A DNA stretch of 34,251 bases, from positions 417,733-451,983 of the forward strand of contig CAUYUJ010012781.1 in the NCBI GenBank assembly GCA_963575745.1. Reading direction: 5' to 3'. The notes below the pieces were generated by a model that made no database searches, was not told the origin of the DNA, and was given only the letters and a program-made list of their open reading frames with translations. How positions within the stretch are numbered: position 1 is the first letter of the stretch; each line of letters begins with the position of its first letter. Source of the DNA: Prorocentrum cordatum. Taxonomy: Eukaryota; Sar; Dinophyceae; Prorocentrales; Prorocentraceae. Positions 1-9,113 of this stretch are shown here, piece by piece. The translations under genes and the position numbers were made by a program.

Positions 1-6
1 TGACAG

Positions 7-65
7 ACCGTGCGGTGACCTCGAAACCCCAAGAGACCTCACCGCACGGTCCGTCACCGCACGGT
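7..65. repeat. 12-bp motif TCACCGCACGGT, inverted and direct copies
   Basis: The 12-mer TCACCGCACGGT occurs at 39-50 and 54-65, and its exact reverse complement lies at 7-18, so 7-50 could fold into a 12-bp stem. A degenerate form (GGTCACCGCACCGT) follows near 175-188. An exact copy also lies at 22746-22757, in the RNase H reading frame of the retrotransposon. Function unknown. Confidence 0.6.
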
Positions 66-249
66 CTTGGGACCCCAGAGGCCCCTGTCGCCCGAGACGT
101 CCTCGGAGAGGGACTCTCGAGCCCCAAAACCGCGCGGTGACCCCGAAAATCCCCACCGACGCACCGAACGGTGTGGTCACCGCACCGTTTGGGGGCCCCC
201 GAGGATTGGCGAGGGCCCCAATGCTCCCCCCGCACGCAGCAACAGGCGC

Positions 250-645
250 GGACTTGAGGAGGAGGAGGAGGAGGAGGAGGAGGAGGAGGACGAGGAGGAG
301 GAGGAGGAGCCTCCTCCTGCCCGGAAGCCTGTGCGCCCGGAAGTCCGCCGCTCGCGCGCAGCGAGCCCGACGCGCGGGCAGTGCAGGCGTGCCCAGGAGC
401 ACCCCGAGACAGCCCACGGGACAGCTTTTGTTGTTGTCGCTCGTCCTCCTCCTCCTCCTCCTCCTGCCTACTACTCCCCTCCTCCCTCCTCATCCTCCCT
501 GTTGCCCTCCTCCTCGTCCTTCCTCGTCTCCTCCTCCTCCTCCCCCTCCCTCCTCCCCCTCCTCCTACTCATCCTCCTCCTCTCCTCCTCCTACTCTCCT
601 TCCTCCTCCTCCTCCTCCTCCTCCTCCTCCTCCTCCTGCAGGCTG
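250..645. repeat. GGA then TCC trinucleotide tracts
   Basis: A purine GGA run (about 255-310) is followed by a TCC run (about 445-637). The TCC run ends in a CTGCAG at 636-641, which would resemble a polypyrimidine tract plus 3' splice acceptor on the plus strand. The open frames across it encode only poly-Glu, poly-Ser or poly-Pro and are repeat artefacts. A 20-base match, CCCGAGACAGCCCACRGGAC, appears near 402 and again near 790. Confidence 0.85.
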
Positions 646-819
646 GACCTAAACGTTGATGCTCGTTGTGGTGTCGCTCTTTGCTGTGCGTGCTGCCCTG
701 CCCGTGTTCCCGTGCGCTCCCCGCCGGGGCGGGAGGCACACGAGACGCGGCCGGAGTCCAGCAGAACAGCGCCGAGGTCCAGCCCTGCACCCGAGACAGC
801 CCACAGGACGGCCCACATC

Positions 820-830
820 ACACACACACG

Positions 831-862
<32 letters not shown>

Positions 863-866
863 ACCC
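820..866. repeat. (CA)n microsatellite
   Basis: This is a nearly pure CA dinucleotide run with a few CG interruptions. It lies just before a possible exon. Confidence 0.9.
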
Positions 867-903
867 GACAGGCACCTCAGGCAGCCCACGGACCAGGCCC
901 CAG

Positions 904-1032
904 GGGAGATCGCCTCTTTCCATGCAAAGCCTCACCGGGGAGCTCGGCGGGAGCGGCATCGGCCGGACAAGTCCACTGCCAGACTGCAGCGCAGGAGCAA
1001 GCTGTTGGGGCGAAGCCTCCAAGACGGCATCG
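904..1032 (+). CDS. possible exon, product unrecognised
   Basis: An open block of 129 bases is bordered by CCCCAG on the left and by G|GTGAGA on the right, which look like 3' and 5' splice sites. In the open frame it encodes a basic, protein-like stretch that includes KSTARLQRRSKLLGRSLQDG. Composition differs from the CA repeat before it and the 15-bp array after it. I do not recognise the protein. The call rests only on splice-like borders and non-repetitive composition, so it could be chance in GC-rich DNA. Confidence 0.25.
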
Positions 1033-1094
1033 GTGAGAATCTGAACGAAGCAATAATGTTGGCCAGCGTGGACCCCAAACATGGTGTTCTCTAG

Positions 1095-1575
1095 CAATAC
1101 AGATTGTGCAAGATATGTGGTGCGATCTATGTGGTGCAATGTACGTGGTGCAATATATGATCTGCACTCGATGTGGTGCCATACGTGTTGTGCAATGGAC
1201 GCGGCTCAATATGCGTTGTGCAAGCTATGTGGTGCAGACAAAGTGGTGCAACACATGTGGTGCAACATAGCGGTACAATCAACGTGGTGCAATCGATGTG
1301 GTGCAATGTATGATGTACACTCTATGTGGAGCAACAAATGTTGTGCAACCCATGTGGCGCACTTTATGCGGTTCAAACTATATTGTACACTACAGGCTGT
1401 GCAATATATGTTGTGCACTATACGTGGTGCAATAGATGATGTGCACCCTACGTGGTGCAACCAATGTTGTGCAATCTACGTGGTTGTGCAATCCATGTGG
1501 TGCAACCTATGCGGTGCAATCTATGTTGTGCTAGCTGTGTGATACAATGTATATATATGGTGCAATCTATGGGAT
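1095..1575. repeat. degenerate ~15-bp tandem array (TGTGGTGCAATCTA-like)
   Basis: About 30 diverged units of roughly 15 bp occur here with consensus close to CTATGTGGTGCAATG. The GTGGTGCAA core is most constant and the rest drifts. Open frames on both strands (rich in M, C, W and V) are products of the periodicity. There are no unique spacers, so it is not a CRISPR array. Confidence 0.85.
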
Positions 1576-1689
1576 GCAATTACTTTCTGTTCGCAGTGAG
1601 TTGTCCACTCCACTGCTCGCGCAAACATCCCACCCACCCACCCGCAACTTGGTTTGCAAAATCTCTTAAGACCGTGACGGTGGGTACCT

Positions 1690-1917
1690 CATGGCACTTG
1701 GCAACAACAGCGACGCCGACGACGACAGCGACAACGACGATGACGACGCCGCCGACAACGACTACGACGACACCGACGACGTCTCCAACGACTTCGACGA
1801 CGCCGACACGACGACGACGACGACGACACCGACGACGACGACGACGACGACGACACCGACGCCGACGACGACGACGATGACAACGACGACGACGATGACG
1901 ACGCCGACGACGACGAT

Positions 1918-1953
<36 letters not shown>

Positions 1954-1963
1954 TCAACGACCG

Positions 1964-2006
<43 letters not shown>

Positions 2007-2484
2007 CGGCGACGACGACGACGCCGACGTCGACGACGACGAAGACGACAACGACGCCGACGCCGACGACGACGACGAGACGACGACGTCGCCAACGAAG
2101 ACAACGAGGAAGGAGGGAGGACGACGACGGCGACAACGACGACAACGACGAGGGAGGAGGGAGGACGGCGACGACGCGAACGACGAAGAAGGAGGAAGGA
2201 CGGCGACGCCGACGACGACAACGACGAGAGGAGGGAGGACGACGACGACGACGACGACGACACGACGACGACGACGACGACGGCGACGAAATAGGAGGGA
2301 CGACGACGAGACGCCGACGACGGACGACGACGACGACGAGGGAGGAGGAGGAAGGACGACCACGGCGACAACGACGACGGAAACGACCACAACGCCAAAG
2401 AGGACGACGACGACGAACACGAGGAAAGACAGAGGACGACGTAGGCGACGACGACGACGACGACAACGACGCGGGAGGAGGGAG

Positions 2485-2515
<31 letters not shown>

Positions 2516-2517
2516 CA
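1690..2517. repeat. long degenerate ACG/GAC trinucleotide array
   Basis: Over 800 bp of GACGAC-type repeat occurs, with islands of GGAGGGAGGA between about 2105 and 2400. Six-frame translation gives only Thr-, Asp-, Arg-, Ser- or Val-rich low-complexity frames. It is noncoding in appearance and very CpG-rich. Confidence 0.9.
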
Positions 2518-2547
2518 AGAGCGCGCGCGCACGCTTTTGTTGAAAAT

Positions 2548-2992
2548 CCGTGTTGCGAAACCTTGTGTTTTTGTAGGTTTTTTGGACACACGATTTTGAA
2601 ATCCTTCCGAAACCGATGGGTTTTGAAGGTTTTCGGCATACGCGCGCGACGACGCGCGCGTCTGCACTTCGTCCAATTTTGTGCAAGTGATTCTCGCGAC
2701 GGCACACGCGCAAGGGCGTTCGACAGATTTCGACATGAGCGCGCGCGAAGCCCGTTTGGTAGCATGTTGTGAAAATCTTGAAAACCTATGGTTTTCTTAA
2801 GATTTCGCAAGAGCTTTCGCGGAAGCTTGTTTGGCAACTCTGTGTTGCGAAACCCTGTGCTTTTATATGTTTTTGGGAAACTCGATTGCGAAATCCCTCC
2901 CGCACCGAAGGTTTTTGAAGGATTTTGGCCTGCGCGCGCGACGACGCGCGCGTGTGCACTTCGTCCCATTTTTTGCAAGGGATTCGTGAACA
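2548..2992. repeat. two ~150-bp repeat copies, ~293 bp apart, with CGCGCG stems
   Basis: About 2548-2697 and 2842-2990 match over GTGTTGCGAAACC, a TTTTGAAGG block, the CGCGCGCGACGACGCGCGCG core (from 2641 and 2933) and GCACTTCGTCC. The core can fold as a GC-only stem with a short loop. The interval between holds related fragments such as GAGCGCGCGCGAAGCCC and TTTCGCAAGAGC, suggesting decayed higher-order repeats. Confidence 0.7.
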
Positions 2993-3036
2993 AGTGTTAT
3001 GTTAGAACAAAGTGTCAGGGGGGGAAACCAGCCTAG

Positions 3037-3124
3037 CTGGGATGGTATGAATTCATACTTAGGATGGACAAGTGTGCATAATATATATATGTATATATAT
3101 ATATATGAAATCATACTATCCCAG
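3037..3124. repeat. 20-bp inverted repeat with an AT core
   Basis: CTGGGATGGTATGAATTCAT (3037-3056) is matched in reverse complement by 3105-3124 with two mismatches. The loop contains an (AT)n run. The block would form a strong cruciform or RNA hairpin of about 88 bases. It may be a small inverted-repeat element whose core is a microsatellite. No gene is seen around it. Confidence 0.7.
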
Positions 3125-3360
3125 GGGGGACCGATAAGTCGGGGGGGGGAGAGTCTATTATCTTTTTAGAAAGGAGAATCGTTGTGGAAAAATATGTGCG
3201 GTACAATGTGTGCAGTCTAGGGCAGCGAAACGCCGCTGCCAGACCGACACACAAGCCCAGTCCTTCGGACCAGAAGTAGGAGCCCCTAAGTGCAAGAGCT
3301 GTCTGGGAAAATGAAAAGCCAACGGCATGTCATTGCCCTGCGTTGAACCCCCCGGAGGAC
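3125..3360. other. unassigned unique sequence
   Basis: This stretch is non-repetitive. It holds no convincing reading frame, RNA gene or splice-bordered exon that I can recognise. Confidence 0.4.
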
Positions 3361-3369
3361 CTCTTGTTC

Positions 3370-3475
3370 GCGTTCCTCCTCCTCCTCCTCATCCTCCTCA
3401 TCCTCCTCCTCTTCCTTCTCCTCCTCCTCTTCCTACTCCTCCTACTACCCCTTTTCCTCGTGCTCCTCCTCCTCC

Positions 3476-3510
<35 letters not shown>

Positions 3511-3780
3511 CTACCCCTCCTCCTCGTGCTCCTCCTCCTCCTGCTGCTGCGCTCTCCCCTAAAAACGGTGTGCCCGCGACGTCCGCAGCAGTGCCATGCG
3601 AGCACAAGCGGGGGCGCAGACGGGAGGCCAGACACAACCGTGTCGAGACGCGCGCACACCAACGAGAGACGCCGTGTCTGAGGGCCCCCGAGCGCGCGCC
3701 TCAAAATGGGGAACAAGGGGCGCAAATACCTCCTCCTTCTCCTCCTCCTCCTCCTCCTCCTCCTCCTCCTCCTCCTCAGC
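3370..3780. repeat. TCC trinucleotide tracts
   Basis: Two pyrimidine tracts (about 3375-3545 and 3728-3778) flank about 170 bp of mixed sequence. The second ends CCTCCTCAG, a splice-acceptor-like context. The frame after it (to a stop near 3966) is open and non-repetitive, but I do not recognise it. Confidence 0.85.
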
Positions 3781-3972
3781 GCTCTGCGACTCAGCATGCT
3801 CGTACCGAGCACGTCCGAGCCACTCACACGGCTCTGGCCGGTGCTGCTCCAGTGCGGCCGTCCTGAACTGACCGTCGGATCCTCAACCCACGGGTGCGTC
3901 GTGCGAGCTCCTTTTGGCAGCAGTGCCCTCGCCCTGGGGGACTGCGGATGGCAGCCTCCAGGGTGAGCATAT

Positions 3973-4142
3973 CCCCAGACCCCCGACGTCGTGATCCCCA
4001 GAGGTCTGGACCCCTTCCCCGGGACCGGTTTTTCATCCTGAGTCGATTTTCGACGGTCCCGAGGCCCGGGAAGGGCCCCCGGAGGCCGAAAATAGCGAAA
4101 AACCTCCCGTCGTGATTTTTTCACGACGCGAGGAGGTCTGGG
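3973..4142 (+). repeat. hairpin-ended inverted-repeat element, copy A (170 bp)
   Basis: This is a copy of a ~185-bp dispersed element that starts CCCCAGACC and ends GGTCTGGG, so its tips are inverted repeats. The right end has a perfect CGTCGTGA-TTTTT-TCACGACG hairpin. In this copy the left hairpin has lost about 20 bp, so CGTCGTGA runs straight into CCCCAGAGG. The interior includes GGTCTGGACCCCTTCCCCGG and a GAAAAACCTCCCG block. Other copies: 5595-5779, 8927-9113 and, inverted, 15047-15233. Confidence 0.85.
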
Positions 4143-4960
4143 TCTCTAGAACGATTTTTCCTCGCGACCATCCCCATGCCTGTAGCTCGTGCGCGCGCCG
4201 TTCGCGTCACGGGCCAAGTGCGAGCAGGGCGCGGGGCAGGGTTGGCGCTGCCAATGCAGACGCATTCTAAGGCGTCCTGTGGGTGGGCAGATCTACAGTC
4301 GGGGGCTTGACCTAAGGAACCCAAAATAAGGAACGAGGCCCCTTTTTTCCATAAGTTAAACTTCGATTCCCCATCGAAAACGTCAGGAAAACCCAAGGCA
4401 AGCTGCGAAACACTTAAGGAACACGGAGCCCCTCCCCAACGAAAAGGGTTCCTTCTTCAGGGCCCCGACTGTATAGTCAGGAATCGGGTGGGCTTCCTGG
4501 CCCTCGCCCCAAACGTGCATGAACCAGAGCAGGCAGATCCTGCCCGCGTGCAATTCGGAGGGGGGGAAGCCGAAGAGGCCAGGAACATGCCTTCGGGATG
4601 CCGCCAAAAATCGGCGGTAGGTGCAGCACCTAAGGCACTTCGGGCTGCTCATGTACGAACGCTGCGCCGTTAACAGCAGCAGCAGTCGAAGGTTGTTATC
4701 AAAAGTGAATTGCCTAGTGATCGTTTTCTTATTCGGGGTTTCAACATTGGGCGGAAGGGGGGGGGAGGGAGGGGTCCTGCTCCGGACCTCTGCTTAGTGC
4801 GACTGTTTGCAGCAGTGCGTCCGATGGGGGGAGACTCCACCTGCTCGAAACAAGCGCCAAAAACAGCCAAGATCAACTCCAGGGGGGGGGAGGGGGGGTG
4901 CGAGGGCCCGCGCTGATCGACAAAACAACGAATAAAAAACGACCACCTAGATAGACCTGT
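4143..4960. other. mixed sequence without recognised genes
   Basis: This stretch is mostly unique, with poly-G interruptions near 4758-4775 and 4883-4896. The block near 4637-4705 (TTCGGGCTG, TACG, GCTGCGCCGTT, then TTATCAAAAGTG) recurs at 4984-5062. No coding frame is convincing on either strand. Confidence 0.5.
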
Positions 4961-5062
4961 TTCCATTCTTCACCTGATTCCATTTCGGGCTGTTCAGGTA
5001 CGTACGCTGCGCCGTTGGCAGCAGCAATCGCGAACACAAAGATTTTTATCAAAAGTGCAACC
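4637..5062. repeat. pair of ~70-bp direct repeats
   Basis: About 4637-4705 and 4984-5062 share TTCGGGCTG, CGCTGCGCCGTT, a run of GCAGCAG and TTATCAAAAGTG in the same order, with gaps. The second copy is directly preceded by ACCTGTTTCCATTCTTC (4958-4974), which also occurs near 5401 and 8825, so these pieces travel together as dispersed repeats. Confidence 0.6.
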
Positions 5063-5368
5063 CGCAGAGTAAGGATGCGCGATAAGGATGCAAGGCCCTT
5101 GGACGCCCATCTCGAAGCGTTTCGAGCGGGGCGCGGCCAACGAAAGGGTCCAAGGATGGACCCAGGAAGCAAAGATACAAGGTTGTTTAAGAGTTTTGCC
5201 GCTATAGAGCCTCGCTGCCGTACGTGTCCGATGGGTGCTGTTATAGCCCCCATTGAGGGGAAGCGGATCGATGACTACGGTATCGGAGCTGATGCTGAAA
5301 TTGGTGGGTGTTTGCGGGAGGTGAAAAAAAAGCAAGGATGCAAGGGTACCCTCGGGAGGGATGCCAAT

Positions 5369-5460
5369 CCTTACTCTGCGGGTCGGCTGTACACTGCCCG
5401 GACCTGTTTCCATTCTTCGCCGGACCTCGGAGCAAGTCCCCCTGGTTCACCCGCCGAGCA
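5369..5460 (+). repeat. dispersed repeat preceding the hairpin element
   Basis: CCTTACTCTGCGGGTCGGCT, then CACTGCC, GGACCTGTTTCCATTCTTCG and the CGCCGAGCAGAGG end recur at 8793-8890. Part of the same family (GGTTCCAGCGCCGAGCAGAG, then GGCACGAGGCCGA) also lies at 5818-5866. In the copy at 8793 the repeat runs directly into the hairpin element, so the two may form one larger unit. Confidence 0.7.
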
Positions 5461-5594
5461 GAGGAACCGTCTGTGGAGCCGTCTTGGACCTCTTGGGTCG
5501 TCTGGGCCGTCTGTGGAGCTTCCAGGCCGGTCTTCGGGACCTCTTGGGCCGCAAAGGGCTCGCTTTGGGTCCCCTTGGGCCGTCCTGCCGCCCT

Positions 5595-5779
5595 CCCCAG
5601 ACCCCCGACGTCGTGATTTTTTCACAACGTCGATCCCAGAGGTCTGGACCCCTTCCCCGGGACCGGATTTTCATCCTGAGTCGTTTTTTGACGGTCCCGA
5701 GGCCCGGGAAGGGCCCCCGGAGGCCGAAAATCGCGAAAAACCTTCCGTCGTGATTTTTTCACGACGCGAGGAGGTCTGG
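5595..5779 (+). repeat. hairpin-ended inverted-repeat element, copy B (185 bp)
   Basis: This is a full-length copy. The left hairpin is GACGTCGTGA-TTTTT-TCACAACGTC (one mismatch), the right hairpin is CGTCGTGA-TTTTT-TCACGACG (perfect), and the tips are CCCCAGACC and GGTCTGG in inverted orientation. It has no coding capacity. The structure suggests a miniature inverted-repeat transposable element or a folded RNA element. Family not recognised. Confidence 0.85.
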
Positions 5780-5872
5780 ATCTTGAGAGCATCAGAACTG
5801 ATGCTCTGAGCAAATCCCCCCGGTTCCAGCGCCGAGCAGAGGGCACGAGGCCGAGACCGCCCAGGAGAGGAG

Positions 5873-6290
5873 GGGGGGGAGGGCTCCTCCCGGGGAGGAC
5901 GAGGAGGAGGAGGAGGAGGAGGACGAGGAGGAGAAGGAGGAGGAGGAGGACGAGGAGGAGAGGAGGAGGAGGAGGAGGAGGAGGAGGAGGAGGAGGAGAG
6001 AAGGACGGGGAGGAGGAGGAGGAGGAGGAGGGGGAGGAGGACGAGGAGGAGGAGGAGGAGAGGAGGAGGAGGAGGACGGGAGGAGGAGGAGGAGGAGGAG
6101 GAGAGGAGGAGGAGGAGGAGGAGGGAGGAGGAGAGGTGGAGGAGGAGGAGGGGGAGGAGGAGGAGGAGGAGGAGGAGGAGGAGGAGGAGGAGGAGGAGGA
6201 GGAGGAGGAGAGGAGGAGGAGAAGGACGAGGAGGAGGAGGAGGAGGAGGAGGAGGAGGAGGACGACGACGAGGAGGAGGAGGACCGCACG
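5873..6290. repeat. GGA trinucleotide tract (~415 bp)
   Basis: A nearly uninterrupted polypurine GGA/GAG run on the plus strand. Frames through it encode only poly-Glu/Gly/Arg, or poly-Ser/Pro/Leu on the other strand. It is a candidate for triplex (H-DNA) formation. Confidence 0.95.
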
Positions 6291-6548
6291 TGGCCATGTC
6301 TCACAGGCCGGGCCTGCGGCGATTCCAGCTACACATCGTTGTTGTACAGATTGGAGAAGGTTTGAAATCGATGATTTCCTGCACGAGTCGCCGTTGCTGG
6401 CATCATTCGCAGTGTCGATAGATAGACAGAGAGCCGCCTTATCATGTCTGGCCTGCAATTGCTCGAACTAAAACTGAATATCATGCTGGCGCTCCTGACT
6501 CCGAAAAGAGACAGATTTTATTGGAGAAATAAAACCAATCTTAACATG
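6291..6548. other. unassigned unique sequence
   Basis: About 250 bp of non-repetitive DNA lies between the GGA tract and the telomere-like array. The plus-strand frame from the GGA tract stays open to 6471, but the protein is not recognisable. No exon is claimed. Confidence 0.4.
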
Positions 6549-7040
6549 TTTAGGGTTTAGGGCTATGGGGCAATTAGGCTATAGGGCAACAGGGCTATAG
6601 GTCTATAGGGCAATGGGGCTATAGGCCTATAGAGCAATAGGGCTGTAGGGCTATTGGGCTATTGGGCTATAAGGCTATAAGGCTATACGGCTATAGGGCT
6701 ATAGGGCTATAAGAGCTAAAGGGCTAGAGGGCTATCGGGCGATTGGGCTATAGGGCTATTGGGCGATATGGCTACAGGGCTATGGGGCTATATGCTATAG
6801 GGCTACAGGGCTATAGGGCTATAGGGTTACAGGGTTATGAGGCTATAGGGCTATAGGGCTATAGGACCATAGGGCCATAGGTCTATAGAGCTATAGGGCC
6901 ATAGGGCTATGAGGCTATTAGGGCTATAGGGCTATAGGGCTATTAGGACTATAGGGGTATAGGTAGGGCTAACAATAAGGCTATAAATAGGGCTATAGGG
7001 CTATAGGGCTATAAGACCATGAGGCTATAGAGCTATAGGG
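6549..7040 (+). repeat. telomere-like seed and degenerate 8-bp GGGCTATA array
   Basis: Two exact TTTAGGG units (6549-6562), the telomere repeat of plants and dinoflagellates, lead straight into about 480 bp of GGGCTATA units with frequent slips (GGGCAATA, GGGCGATT, AGGACCATA). The array has no spacers and no coding sense. It may be an interstitial telomere-derived satellite. Confidence 0.8.
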
Positions 7041-7205
7041 CTATGAGGCTACCGGGCACCCGGGCACTTGGGCACCCGGGCACCCAAACACCCAAGCACC
7101 CAGGCACCCGGGCACCCAAGCACCTGGGCACCCGAGTACCCGTGCACCGGGGCACCCAGGCACCCGGGCACCCGGGCACCCCCGGGCACCTGGGCACCCG
7201 GGCCG
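7041..7205 (+). repeat. 8-bp GGGCACCC array
   Basis: Degenerate GGGCACCC units follow the GGGCTATA array directly, with the same 8-bp period and the shared GGGC start. The two arrays look like one satellite whose variable half changed. Pro/Gly/Arg-rich frames here are artefacts. Confidence 0.85.
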
Positions 7206-7306
7206 GCCAACCGAAATCGGCGACGCACCTCACCTAACCATATGAATCCGCTAGGACCCCTACAGAGGCAAGCTCTGAAAGACATATTATTTAGTGCCCG
7301 CTGTGT

Positions 7307-7496
7307 GAACAGGTCTGAGGACAGGGCTTGAGAACATATGCCTCTGGCGGTCCTTCGACGGCCAGAAGTCCCGGGCCTGCTACGAATTTAGGCGGTGCTT
7401 CCGCAACTTCTGGATAGGCCTCGAAAAATATTTGAGAGAAGCCTGTCCTTCTCTTTCGCAGGTGCCTGCTCCTCCACTGACATGGGCGGCATCATA
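7307..7496 (+). CDS. possible exon or coding fragment, unrecognised
   Basis: A short open frame lies between a TGA at 7304-7306 and a TAA at 7494-7496. Its middle looks protein-like, rich in aromatic, Cys and charged residues (CLWRSFDGQKSRACYEFRRC, then FRNFWIGLEKYLREACPS). A TTTCGCAG at 7455-7462 is an acceptor-like site further along. I do not recognise a family. It could be a piece of a decayed transposon or a host exon. Confidence 0.25.
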
Positions 7497-8082
7497 ACGA
7501 CAAGCGTGGCTAAGCATGCTCTCGAACAATGTCAGAGGTGACGCAAGAGGCGGATGCGAGCGTGAAAATCATACCTAAAACAGTGGCATTCGGATTTTTG
7601 TGCGAATGTCGCTGCTACTTGAGTCAAAGTTCGGATGTGTTTTTGCGCGGTGGGCTGCACATGAAGCTGTGGTGTCGAGGACGGCGCCACATTCGAGGCA
7701 GCGGAGGCAACAGCAGGAGGGCGCAAGAAGAGGGGCAAAAGGGCGCCGGTCTTCTCACACTCAAGTCTAAGCGTGTCTCTGGGCGCCTGCGAGTCTGGCT
7801 CGATCAAGCATGTCTCTAGACGCCTCCTCATCCTCCTCCTCCTCCTCCTCTTCTTCCTCCTCTTCCTCCTCCTCCTTCTCCTCGCCCCCCTTCAATACCA
7901 CTCGTCTGCCTCCACCTGCGACGGCGGTCGACTGGCAGCTTGCTCCTCCACCATCTCCGGGTCCGCGTACGCGTCGATGTTCTCCTGCGGAAGCAGCAAA
8001 GGGCGCGCGAGGCCCGCGGGCGCGCGGGAATCAAAAACCGCTACGCATCCACCCCCTTTTTAAGACGAAACCAAGACGATAA
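7497..8082. other. mixed sequence with a short TCC tract, no confident gene
   Basis: Frames of about 96-99 codons are open on both strands (7529-7819 plus, 7532-7831 minus), but neither resembles a known family. A TCC tract occupies about 7827-7885. The rest is unique sequence. Confidence 0.4.
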
Positions 8083-8305
8083 ATCGAGAATATCATAAAT
8101 CTGGCGGTTCTGAAAGATGTCTCGGGCGCCGCGGCCCTTTCAGCGTTCCGGAACGCTCTGCACCATCACAATCATCACCACCATCATCACCATCACCATC
8201 ATCATCAACATCGCCATCAACATCACCATCACCACCACCATCACAATTACCGCCACCATGATACCACCGCCATCATCGCCACCGCCATCATCGCACTCAT
8301 GGCCG
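8083..8305 (+). repeat. dispersed repeat followed by a CAT/CAC microsatellite
   Basis: About 8083-8158 (TCGAGAATATC, GATGTCTCGGGCGCCGC, CAGCGTTCCGGAACGC) recurs at 9496-9575, with further short insertions. In both places a CAT/CAC array follows downstream (here 8161-8300). The microsatellite may be part of, or a preferred neighbour of, this repeat. Confidence 0.65.
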
Positions 8306-8517
8306 TCGAGCATCGAACACCCCCCGAGGGCTACGTGACAACCCAAAACGGCCCGTCGGGTACAGGGTCGCGTTGAAGGTTGCTGGGTGGTTTGCACTGG
8401 TGGGCCCCCGCCACGCACCATGGCGGCGACACCAGGGTACCGCTGAAAGACGTACACGTTGGCTGCGTCGAGGGGCGGTCCTTGAGACCTTCCCAACCCA
8501 CCGCGAGGGGCACCCTG

Positions 8518-8776
8518 CCCTGACTCCGGATCCGCCCTACTTTGGGGAAATTCGAAAGTAGGGCTTGGAATTCCCGCCTTACTTGTCAGGCCCCGCTGAT
8601 GCCAATTTCCGCCCTACTTTTCTGCTGCTGCTTCCGCCCTACTTTTGCGGATTTCCGCCCTACTGTATGTTGGGTGCAGAAATTTCCGCCCTACTTTCTC
8701 GGTTTCTTGTAGGTGGATTTCCGACGCAATTCTAAGCTGGAAACAGAGCCAAAGTAGGGCGGATCTGGAGTCAGGG
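8518..8776. mobile_element. 259-bp element with 28-bp terminal inverted repeats
   Basis: The left end 8518-8545 and right end 8749-8776 are reverse complements with one mismatch in 28. Inside are four direct copies of TTCCGCCCTACT (near 8608, 8632, 8655 and 8688) plus the copies within the termini and degenerate ones, so the terminal motif is also an internal repeat. It has no coding capacity. This is the form of a miniature inverted-repeat transposable element. No clear target-site duplication is visible. Confidence 0.75.
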
Positions 8777-8792
8777 TTGGGAGGGAGACCTG

Positions 8793-8926
8793 TCCTTACT
8801 CTGCGGGTCGGCTGTGCACTGCCTGGACCTGTTTCCATTCTTCGCCTGATCTCTGAGCAGGTCCCCCTCCTGGTTCCAGCGCCGAGCAGAGGGCACGAGG
8901 CCGACACCGCCCAGGAGAGAAAGAGA
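8793..8926 (+). repeat. dispersed repeat, second copy, abutting the hairpin element
   Basis: It shares CTTACTCTGCGGGTCGGCTG, CCTGGACCTGTTTCCATTC, TGGTTCCAGCGCCGAGCAGA and GGCACGAGGCCGACACCGCC with 5369-5460 and 5810-5866. It runs without a gap into the hairpin element at 8927. Confidence 0.75.
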
Positions 8927-9113
8927 CCCAGACCCCCGACGTCGTGATTTTTTCACAACGTCGACCCCCAGAGGTCTGGACCCCTTCCCCGGGACGGGTT
9001 TTTCGTCCTGAGTCGTTTTTTGACGGCCCCGAGGGTCGGCGAGGGGCCCACGGAGGCCAAAATAGCGAAAAACCTCCCGTCGTGATTTTTTCACGACGCG
9101 AGGAGGTCTGGGG
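8927..9113 (+). repeat. hairpin-ended inverted-repeat element, copy C (187 bp)
   Basis: This is a full copy with both hairpins and inverted CCCAGACC/GGTCTGGG tips. It differs from copy B at scattered bases, for example GGGTCGGCGAGGGGCCCACG where B has GGCCCGGGAAGGGCCCCCGG. Confidence 0.85.

Noticed and set aside
1095-1575. CRISPR-like array
   Set aside because: Units are contiguous and diverged with no spacers of constant length, and the DNA is eukaryotic in character.
1580-2993. Long minus-strand frames of 377 and 434 codons
   Set aside because: They read through the ACG array and are runs of Arg, Ser or Val produced by the trinucleotide period.
5015-5809. 264-codon plus-strand frame
   Set aside because: It runs through several dispersed repeats, including hairpin element copy B, and has no recognisable domain.
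6549-7040. True telomere or chromosome end
   Set aside because: Only two TTTAGGG units are exact. The array is internal and unique sequence follows on both sides.
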